In this document: positions 1-4,732 of the stretch, in pieces
Numbering within the stretch: position 1 is the first letter of the stretch
Layout of the letters: each line of letters begins with the position of its first letter
Source: Novosphingobium sp. UBA6722
GTDB lineage: Bacteria; Pseudomonadota; Alphaproteobacteria; Sphingomonadales; Sphingomonadaceae
DNA length: 6,881 nt
Direction: 5' to 3'
Assembly: GCA_002454125.1 (NCBI GenBank)
Contig: DKII01000039.1
Location: 8,581-15,461, forward strand
Position numbers and translations under genes: made by a program
Notes under the pieces: model-generated
Seen by the model: only the letters and a program-made list of their open reading frames with translations
What the model was told of the DNA's origin: nothing
Databases searched by the model: none

Positions 1-234
1 CTGGCGCGGCCCGAAGTGCTGGCGCAGGTTCGCCAGCCGGTGCTGTTGCTGGCGACCGACCAGGATGCTCTGGTCAGCTACAAGGCCAGCGCCCGTGCCG
101 CTGCCCACCTGCCGCACTGTGAACTGGTCAATTTCGGCGAGCGCGCCCGGCACGAAATCCTGCGCGAGGCTGATCCTGTCCGGCTCGAAGCGCTGGCCCG
201 GATCGATGCCTTTCTGGCCAAGGTTTCCGCATGA
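1..234 (+). CDS. Alpha/beta-hydrolase (lysophospholipase-like), C-terminal 77 residues
   Basis: This is the 3' end of a gene that begins before the window; the reading frame is open from base 1 to a TGA at 232-234. The remaining residues match the last part of a serine hydrolase of the PldB/monoacylglycerol-lipase type (Hydrolase_4 or S33). A beta strand (PVLLLATDQDALVS) carries the acidic residue of the triad, and RARHEILRE supplies the histidine, followed by a terminal helix (ARIDAFLAKV). The nucleophilic serine would lie upstream and cannot be seen. The stop codon overlaps the next start as ATGA, so the gene is very probably co-transcribed and translationally coupled with the FAD oxidoreductase. 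Substrate unknown; lysophospholipid or another ester is a family-based guess. An internal GTG at 16 is not the true start, because the frame continues upstream. Confidence 0.75.
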   Translation: MARPEVLAQVRQPVLLLATDQDALVSYKASARAAAHLPHCELVNFGERARHEILREADPVRLEALARIDAFLAKVSA

Positions 235-1316
235 GCGCCCGGTTCGATTTCGCGATTGTCGGGGCGGGGATCGCCGGCGCTTCGGTGGCGGCAGGGCTCG
301 CAGCGCATGGCCGGGTGCTGCTGCTGGAGGCTGAGGATCGCCCTGGCTACCATTCGACCGGGCGCTCGGCCGCCTTCTGGACCGAGAGTTATGGCGGGCC
401 GCAGGTCCAGCCGCTGACCACCGCCTCGGGCCCGTTCCTCCATGAACACGGTTTCCTCAGCCCGCGCGGCGCGCTGACCCTGGCGCGGCAGGACGAGCTG
501 GCGGAGCTGGCGGCCTTTGCCACGGAATTTCGGGCACTTGGCGTGCGGGTCGACGATCTTGACCGCGCCGCGCTCGAAGCCCGGCTGCCGGGGCTTAAGC
601 CTGAATGGGTGGTCGGTGCCTATGAACCCGATTGTTGCGATATCGACGTGGCCGGGCTGCACCAGCACTGGCTCGCCGCCACGCGGCAAGGCGGGGCGGA
701 GCTGTGGACCCGGGCGGAGCTGACACGGGCCGAGCGCCATGCCGGCGCTTGGCAGCTCACGCTGGCTGATGGCCGCACGGCGCAGGCCGATGTGCTGGTC
801 AATGCCGCCGGGGCCTGGGCCGATCCGGTGGCGCAGCTGGCCGGGGTGCGACCGCTGGGCGTGCAGCCCTATCGCCGCACGGTCGCGCAGCTGCGGCTTG
901 CCGAAGGGCCGCCCGCGGATCTGCCGCTGGTGCTGGGGATTGATGGGTTGTTCTATTTCAAACCGGAAGCCGGCCGCCTGTGGCTGAGCCCGCATGACGA
1001 GACGCTCAGTCCGCCCTGCGATGCCGCGCCCGAGGAGCTGGACGTCGCCCTGGCGATCGACCGGTTCGAGCATGTCGTCGATTGGCCGATCACCCGGATC
1101 GAGCATCGCTGGGCCGGCTTGCGTTCCTTCGCGTCGGACCGGCTGCCGGTTTACGGCTTCGATCCCGCTCAGCCGGGCTTCTTCTGGTTTGCCGGGCAGG
1201 GCGGGTTCGGGATCCAGACCGCGCCGGCCGCCGCTGACCTGGCCTGCGCGCTGCTGTTGGGGCGGGTTTCCGCCGCAGTCGATCCTGCGCCTTATGACCC
1301 GCGACGGTTTCGCTAG
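231..1316 (+). CDS. FAD-dependent amino-acid oxidoreductase, D-arginine dehydrogenase-like (DAO family)
   Basis: A complete 361-residue flavoprotein of the DAO/DadA fold (COG0665), probably oxidising an amine or D-amino acid to its imine. The N-terminal Rossmann motif is G11-A-G13-I-A-G16, with E33 at the end of the second strand for the ribose. GYHSTGRSAA (39-48), NAAGAW (191-196), WAGLRSF (294-300) and GQGGFGIQT (322-330) are FAD- and substrate-site blocks. They line up, from memory, with Pseudomonas aeruginosa D-arginine dehydrogenase DauA. Counterparts of its T50, Y53, Y249 and R305 appear to be T51, Y54, Y242 and R298, but F49 stands where DauA has active-site H48, so the substrate probably differs. 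There is no signal peptide, so it should be cytosolic or membrane-peripheral. The start is supported by AAGG at 220-223, seven bases upstream, and the ATGA overlap with the hydrolase. The family is secure; the substrate is not. Confidence 0.9.
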   Translation: MSARFDFAIVGAGIAGASVAAGLAAHGRVLLLEAEDRPGYHSTGRSAAFWTESYGGPQVQPLTTASGPFLHEHGFLSPRGALTLARQDELAELAAFATEFRALGVRVDDLDRAALEARLPGLKPEWVVGAYEPDCCDIDVAGLHQHWLAATRQGGAELWTRAELTRAERHAGAWQLTLADGRTAQADVLVNAAGAWADPVAQLAGVRPLGVQPYRRTVAQLRLAEGPPADLPLVLGIDGLFYFKPEAGRLWLSPHDETLSPPCDAAPEELDVALAIDRFEHVVDWPITRIEHRWAGLRSFASDRLPVYGFDPAQPGFFWFAGQGGFGIQTAPAAADLACALLLGRVSAAVDPAPYDPRRFR

Positions 1317-1345
1317 CGAATCACGGATTTAGCGCTAGGCTGCGC
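1309..1345. promoter_or_regulatory. Putative promoter/operator with inverted CTAGCG and CGCTAG boxes upstream of the YegP-type gene
   Basis: The gap between the oxidoreductase and the YegP-type gene holds CTAGCG (1313-1318) and its inverse CGCTAG (1333-1338), with 14 bases between and centres 20 bp apart. The left box lies in a perfect 12-base palindrome (1309-1320) that includes the oxidoreductase TAG stop. GCTAGG at 1334-1339 resembles the alphaproteobacterial -10 pattern (GCTAnAwC in Caulobacter) and would place transcription start about 30 bases before the ATG, but no convincing -35 is visible. The same arrangement occurs at 3958-3988. Function is inferred. Confidence 0.35.
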
Positions 1346-1361
1346 AAGTCGTCGCAATCCT

Positions 1362-1367
1362 GGGAGG
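1362..1367 (+). promoter_or_regulatory. Strong Shine-Dalgarno of the YegP-type gene
   Basis: GGGAGG lies ten bases before the ATG at 1378. It is one of the best ribosome sites in the window and fixes the start of this very short gene. Confidence 0.8.
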
Positions 1368-1377
1368 TATACCCGAC

Positions 1378-1560
1378 ATGGCACACCGTTTTGAAATCCG
1401 TAAGAACAAGGCGGGCGAGTTCGTCGCCTATTTCTGCTACAATTCGGAAACGATCTTCTGGACCGAAGGCTACAGCAGCAAGGCCAGCGCCAAGAACGCG
1501 ATCGAATCGATCCTGAAGAACGGCCCGGGCGCCGAAGTGGTCGATACGACCGCCGGCTAA
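1378..1560 (+). CDS. YegP/DUF1508 family small protein, single repeat
   Basis: A 60-residue protein consisting of one DUF1508 (YegP) repeat. The family pattern is clear: an N-terminal strand (HRFEIRKNKAGEF), then AYFCYNSETIFWTEGYSSKASAKNAIESI, and a short polar tail. E. coli YegP has two such repeats, so this is a minimal single-unit version. No enzymatic residue or signal peptide is present, and the family has no firmly established biochemical role; it is a small soluble protein. The gene has its own probable promoter region, a strong GGGAGG ribosome site and a strong terminator just after the stop, so it looks monocistronic. Codons such as CGT, AAG and TTC look like those of a well-expressed gene. 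Its TAA overlaps the rnhA stop on the other strand by four bases. Identity of the family is secure; function is unknown. Confidence 0.88.
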   Translation: MAHRFEIRKNKAGEFVAYFCYNSETIFWTEGYSSKASAKNAIESILKNGPGAEVVDTTAG

Positions 1561-1997
1561 GCCTGCTTGACCGAAAGGGCCGCATCGCTGGCAAGGCGGT
1601 CGGCCCTTTCGTTTTCCGGGTGGCCATCGTGGCCCTTTACCCAGATCCAGTCGATCCGGTGGCGCTTGTGCGATTCCAGCAGCTGCTGCCACAGATCGGC
1701 ATTCAGCACCGGCTTCTTCTGTGAATTGATCCAGCCGTTCTTCTGCCAGCCGAAGATCCACTTGGTGATCCCGTCGATCACATAGCGGCTGTCGGTGTGC
1801 AGCGCGACGTGGCACGGCTCCTTCAGCGCATCGAGCGCGCGGATCACCGCGGTCAGTTCCATCCGGTTGTTGGTGGTGTGGGCTTCGTGGCCCGACATTT
1901 CCCGCTCATGCTGCCCCATCCGCAGCACCACGCCCCAGCCGCCGGGTCCGGGATTGCCCTTGCAGGCACCATCGGTGAAGGCCTCGATCCGCTTCAT
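1557..1997 (-). CDS. rnhA: Ribonuclease HI
   Basis: A 146-residue cytosolic RNase HI that cleaves the RNA strand of RNA-DNA hybrids (R-loops, Okazaki primers) with two metal ions. All catalytic residues are present, each one lower than in E. coli: D9 in FTDGACKGNPGPGGWG, E47 in TTNNRMELTAV, D69 in HTDSRYV, H123 in KGHDGHPENERAD, and D133. The basic-protrusion region (WIFGWQKNGWINSQKKPV, about 80-97) is also intact, and the length is close to the 155 of E. coli. It is the third gene of ispH-thrB-rnhA. Its ATG overlaps the thrB stop as ATGA and there is no Shine-Dalgarno upstream, so translation probably depends on coupling to thrB. The final codons also encode the opposing gene's terminator hairpin, and R131 is the only AGG arginine codon in the gene. 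The stop overlaps the YegP-type stop by four bases. Confidence 0.97.
   Translation of the reverse strand: MKRIEAFTDGACKGNPGPGGWGVVLRMGQHEREMSGHEAHTTNNRMELTAVIRALDALKEPCHVALHTDSRYVIDGITKWIFGWQKNGWINSQKKPVLNADLWQQLLESHKRHRIDWIWVKGHDGHPENERADRLASDAALSVKQA
1572..1615 (+). terminator. Rho-independent terminator of the YegP-type gene, embedded in rnhA
   Basis: CGAAAGGGCCG (1572-1582) pairs perfectly with CGGCCCTTTCG (1601-1611), an 11-bp stem with an 18-base loop that may contain a small inner CGC/GCG stem. TTTT follows at 1612-1615. The hairpin begins 12 bases after the YegP-type stop codon. No T run follows it on the minus strand, so it is directional for plus-strand transcripts. The whole element lies within rnhA codons N129 to about S142. 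Confidence 0.78.
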
Positions 1998-2977
1998 GCG
2001 GCGGCAAAGACGGCAGCATTGGCGGGATCGGCGTAGAATTCCAGGCGCCGGGCGAAGGCCAGCGGGTCCTTGCGGGTGACGAGTGCATCGGCCGGGGTGT
2101 TGACCCAGTCCCAGGCGCGGGTCAGGGCAAAGCGCAAGGCGGCCCCGCGCGCCAGCAAGGGCAGGGCGCTGCGCTCGGCCTCGGAAAGCGGGCGCACTTC
2201 CTCGTAACCGGCGATCAAAGCTGCCGACAGTGCCCGATCGAAGTACTTGCCATCATTGGAAAAGCACCAGGCAGCGTGCGTCACTGCCAGGTCATAGGCA
2301 AACAGGTCGGTACAGGCGAAGTAGAAGTCGATCAGCCCGGTCACTTGATAGCCCAGCATCAGCACGTTGTCCGGGAACAGGTCGGCGTGGATGGTCCCGC
2401 GCGGCAGGCCGTCGGGCCAGTCAGCCAGCACGGCGGGAAGTTCGCGCGCCACCAGCTCGGCAAAGCCCGGGTCGATCTCGGCCAGGCCCTCCGGCCCGCA
2501 TTCCCGCGCCAGTCGCTGCCATTCGGCCCGGCCCATCGCATTCTCCCGCACGCCGGCAAAATCGGCGGCGGCCAACTGCATCTGTGCCAGCGCGCGGCCC
2601 ACGGCGTGGGCCTGACCGGGCGTCGGCGCACTAACCGAGACCCCCGGCAGGAATTCGATCAGCGCCACGGCCTTGCCATCGAGCAGGCGATAGAGATTGC
2701 CCTGGCGGTCATGGATCGTGCGCGGCACCGGGCAGCCCCGGGCCGAGAGGTGATCGAGCAGGGAGAGGAAGAACGGCAGGTCTTCCACCTCGATCCGGTA
2801 TTCGTACATGGTCAGGATGAAGCGCGCGCCGGCCCCGTCCTTGCCAGTCGTTTCGACCAGCCAGTTGCTGTTGGAAATCCCCTCGGCAATGCCCTTGACC
2901 GAGGTCAGTTCACCAACATCGAATTCGGCCACCAACTGGCCCAGCACTTCCGCCCCAAGGTGGGTGTAAACCGCCAC
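1994..2977 (-). CDS. thrB: Homoserine kinase, APH-fold type
   Basis: A 327-residue homoserine kinase of the aminoglycoside-phosphotransferase (choline kinase-like) superfamily, the type found in alphaproteobacteria and pseudomonads rather than the GHMP-type ThrB of E. coli. It makes O-phosphohomoserine from homoserine and ATP, the penultimate step of threonine synthesis, in the cytosol. The family's MAVYT N-terminus is followed by the nucleotide-binding region (KGIAEGISNSNWLVET, 28-43), the catalytic loop H197-A-D199-LFPDN204 and the metal-binding I216-D217-F218. The start is GTG (2977-2975), chosen because MAVYT is the conserved beginning and AAGG sits seven bases ahead. It follows ispH with nine bases between and overlaps rnhA as ATGA, a conserved alphaproteobacterial order. 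No regulatory leader is visible before it, so it should depend on the ispH promoter. Confidence 0.97.
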   Translation of the reverse strand: MAVYTHLGAEVLGQLVAEFDVGELTSVKGIAEGISNSNWLVETTGKDGAGARFILTMYEYRIEVEDLPFFLSLLDHLSARGCPVPRTIHDRQGNLYRLLDGKAVALIEFLPGVSVSAPTPGQAHAVGRALAQMQLAAADFAGVRENAMGRAEWQRLARECGPEGLAEIDPGFAELVARELPAVLADWPDGLPRGTIHADLFPDNVLMLGYQVTGLIDFYFACTDLFAYDLAVTHAAWCFSNDGKYFDRALSAALIAGYEEVRPLSEAERSALPLLARGAALRFALTRAWDWVNTPADALVTRKDPLAFARRLEFYADPANAAVFAAA

Positions 2978-2984
2978 GCCAGCG

Positions 2985-2989
2985 CCTTA
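2985..2989 (-). promoter_or_regulatory. thrB ribosome-binding site overlapping the ispH stop
   Basis: On the minus strand TAAGG contains both the ispH TAA stop (2989-2987) and the thrB AAGG ribosome site (2988-2985). It lies seven bases before the GTG start, which supports that non-ATG start and suggests coupling of thrB translation to ispH termination. Confidence 0.65.
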
Positions 2990-3949
2990 ATCCGCCAGTT
3001 GCCGCGGCAGCTTGAAGACGATCTTTTCCTCAGCGGTAACAACCTGTTCGACCGCGACCGTGCGGAATTCGCCAATCCGGTCGATCACTTCCTGCACCAG
3101 CGTTTCGGGAGCCGAGGCCCCGGCGGTGAGGCCCATGGTCTCGACCCCGGCAAACCAGGCTTCGTCGATCTCGCTGCCGCGCTGGATCAGGTGCGCGGTC
3201 GCACCGCAGCGCTGGGCCACTTCGACCAGCCGCAGCGAGTTGGAGCTGTTGGGCGCACCGATCACCAGCACCAGCTGGCATTCCTCGGCAATCGCCTTGA
3301 CTGCGGCCTGACGGTTGGAGGTGGCGTAACAGATGTCTTCGGCCTTGGGGCCGGCAATCCCGGGATAGCGGGCGCGCAGCGCGGCAACGATTTCTGCCGT
3401 GTCGTCCACCGACAGGGTGGTCTGGGTCAGGAACGAGAGCGCAGCATCGGCGGGAAAGTCCAATGCGGCGACGTCTTCCAGCGTCTCGACCAGCGTAATC
3501 GTGCCTTCGGGGACCTGGCCGAAGGTGCCGATCACTTCCGGGTGGCCCTTGTGGCCGATGAACAGGATGTGGCGCCCGGCCTCAATCTGGCGTTCGGCCT
3601 GGCGGTGGACCTTGCTGACCAGCGGGCAGGTGGCATCAAGCCAGTCCAGCCCGCGCTCGGTTGCATTGGCGGGGACCGACTTGGGCACGCCGTGGGCGCT
3701 GAACACCACCGGGGCGCCATCGGGCACTTCGTCCAGCTCCTCGACGAAGATCGCGCCTTTGTCGCGCAGCCCGTCGACCACGAAGCGGTTATGCACGATC
3801 TCGTGCCGGACATAGACCGGCGCGCCATAGCGGGTCAGCGCGCGCTCGACGATCTCGATCGCACGGTCGACCCCGGCGCAGAAGCCGCGCGGGGCGGCGA
3901 GCAGAAGGCGAAGGGCCGGTTTGCCCGGCTGCGGAAAGGGCGCGTTCAT
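2987..3949 (-). CDS. ispH: 4-hydroxy-3-methylbut-2-enyl diphosphate reductase
   Basis: A complete 320-residue IspH (LytB), the last enzyme of the MEP pathway. It reductively converts HMBPP to IPP and DMAPP with a [4Fe-4S] cluster in the cytosol. The three cluster cysteines are C24 (GFCAGVDRAI), C108 (DATCPLVSKVH) and C207 (EDICYATSNRQ). Substrate residues match E. coli by a constant offset: H53, H86, H136 and the proton-relay E138 (HPEV), plus SSN at 235-237 and S279. The N-terminus is about 12 residues longer than in E. coli. The ATG is preceded by AGGGGGG (3961-3955), five bases upstream. It is the first gene of ispH-thrB-rnhA and diverges from a lipoprotein gene. The left arm of the 3958-3988 inverted repeat overlaps its ribosome site, so that repeat could influence its expression. 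Confidence 0.98.
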   Translation of the reverse strand: MNAPFPQPGKPALRLLLAAPRGFCAGVDRAIEIVERALTRYGAPVYVRHEIVHNRFVVDGLRDKGAIFVEELDEVPDGAPVVFSAHGVPKSVPANATERGLDWLDATCPLVSKVHRQAERQIEAGRHILFIGHKGHPEVIGTFGQVPEGTITLVETLEDVAALDFPADAALSFLTQTTLSVDDTAEIVAALRARYPGIAGPKAEDICYATSNRQAAVKAIAEECQLVLVIGAPNSSNSLRLVEVAQRCGATAHLIQRGSEIDEAWFAGVETMGLTAGASAPETLVQEVIDRIGEFRTVAVEQVVTAEEKIVFKLPRQLAD

Positions 3950-3957
3950 GTTCGCCC

Positions 3958-3988
3958 CCCTAGCGTTTTGGCATTGACGCCGCTAGGG
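3958..3988. promoter_or_regulatory. Inverted repeat in the ispH/lipoprotein divergent intergenic region
   Basis: CCCTAGCG (3958-3965) and CGCTAGGG (3981-3988) form a perfect 8-bp inverted repeat with 15 bases between. The core CTAGCG/CGCTAG boxes have centres 21 bp apart, almost the same geometry as at 1313-1338. Each box could be a -10 element (GCTAGG) facing its own gene, or the pair could be a dyad operator. TTGACG at 3974-3979 looks like a -35, but no suitable -10 follows at 16-18 bases. The left arm overlaps the ispH ribosome site. A second small inverted repeat, GGGCA (3986-3990) and TGCCC (3996-4000), shares bases with the right arm. Confidence 0.4.
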
Positions 3989-4020
3989 CAAGTTCTGCCC
4001 AAGGACAGGAACCTGCCAGA

Positions 4021-4671
4021 ATGACGCCTCGCACCCGCCTCTATGCCGCCGTTGCCATTGCCGCTGCCCTTGCCGGGTGCCGCGGGACGGGGGACCTGGT
4101 GGTCGATGAAGGCGTCGGCATCACCGCCGTGCGCAGCGCCTGCCCCGCCGTTGGCGTGCCGGACTATACCGGCGACATTACCCTGTTCCGTACGCCCGGG
4201 GCGGCCACGGCCGACAACATCGACGTGGTCGGCGCGCTGACCAATGTCCGCTCGACCTGCAACGAAACGGGCGAGAAGGTCTTTACCGCCGCGACGTTTG
4301 ACGTGCTGGCCCGCCGCACCGATGTGCGCGGCGCCCGCTCGGTCACGCTGCCCTATTTCGTCACCGTGCTGCGCGGCGGGACCGCGGTGATTTCGAAGCG
4401 GGTTGGATCGGTCACGATCAACTTTGCCGATGGCCAGGAACGCGCCCAGGTCAGCGGCTCGGCCAGCGCCTATGTCGACAAGGCCGAAGCCAGCCTGCCC
4501 GCCGATATCCGCGAACAGATCACCCGCAAGCGCAAGGCCGGCGATGCCGATGCGGCGGTCGATCCGCTTTCGCGCCCCGAAGTGAAGGCGGCCGTTGCCC
4601 GCGCCACCTTTGAGGTACTCGTCGGCTTCCAGCTCAGCCAGGACCAGCTGACCTACAACGCCACGCGCTGA
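4021..4671 (+). CDS. Putative lipoprotein of unknown function
   Basis: I do not recognise a named family. The 216-residue product has a short N-region (TPRTR), a hydrophobic stretch (8-18) and a lipobox L17-A18-G19-C20, so C20 should be lipidated and the protein envelope-anchored. The mature part is 197 residues. Its middle (about 50-150) is rich in alternating hydrophobic residues (LPYFVTVLRGG, RVGSVTINFADG), suggesting a beta-sandwich, and is followed by a basic, charged helical segment (about 160-175) and a C-terminal helix ending near FQLSQDQLTYN. C41 and C80 are the only other cysteines and could form a disulfide. AGGA (4007-4010) lies ten bases before the ATG. It is divergent from ispH and 61 bases before argS, possibly co-transcribed with argS. 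The lipobox and coding-type third-position bias make it a credible gene; no function is claimed. Confidence 0.78.
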   Translation: MTPRTRLYAAVAIAAALAGCRGTGDLVVDEGVGITAVRSACPAVGVPDYTGDITLFRTPGAATADNIDVVGALTNVRSTCNETGEKVFTAATFDVLARRTDVRGARSVTLPYFVTVLRGGTAVISKRVGSVTINFADGQERAQVSGSASAYVDKAEASLPADIREQITRKRKAGDADAAVDPLSRPEVKAAVARATFEVLVGFQLSQDQLTYNATR

Positions 4672-4732
4672 TCGCCGCCCTTGGGGCGCGCGAAGGTTTC
4701 AATTCCGGCGCAAACCGTCTAACCGGCGCGCC

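Noticed and set aside
78..1106. A 342-codon minus-strand open frame antisense to the oxidoreductase
   Set aside because: Shadow frame with arginine- and glycine-rich low-information sequence; the plus strand encodes a clear flavoprotein.
1470..1556. A terminator for the minus-strand ispH-thrB-rnhA operon inside the YegP-type gene
   Set aside because: No strong hairpin followed by a minus-strand T run is visible there; the strong hairpin at 1572-1611 has its T run only on the plus strand.
1617..1640. Short inverted repeat GGCCA/TGGCC
   Set aside because: Explained by the repeated Gly-His codons of the conserved GHDGH segment of RNase HI.
2276..4024. A 582-codon plus-strand open frame antisense to thrB and ispH
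   Set aside because: It mirrors two confidently identified genes. Its composition (rich in G, R, Q, H and D) is typical of antisense frames in high-GC DNA, it has no recognisable domain, and its stop falls on the start of the lipoprotein gene.
4671..4695. GC-rich sequence after the lipoprotein stop (GCCC then GGGGC) as a terminator
   Set aside because: Only about four base pairs form cleanly and no T run follows.
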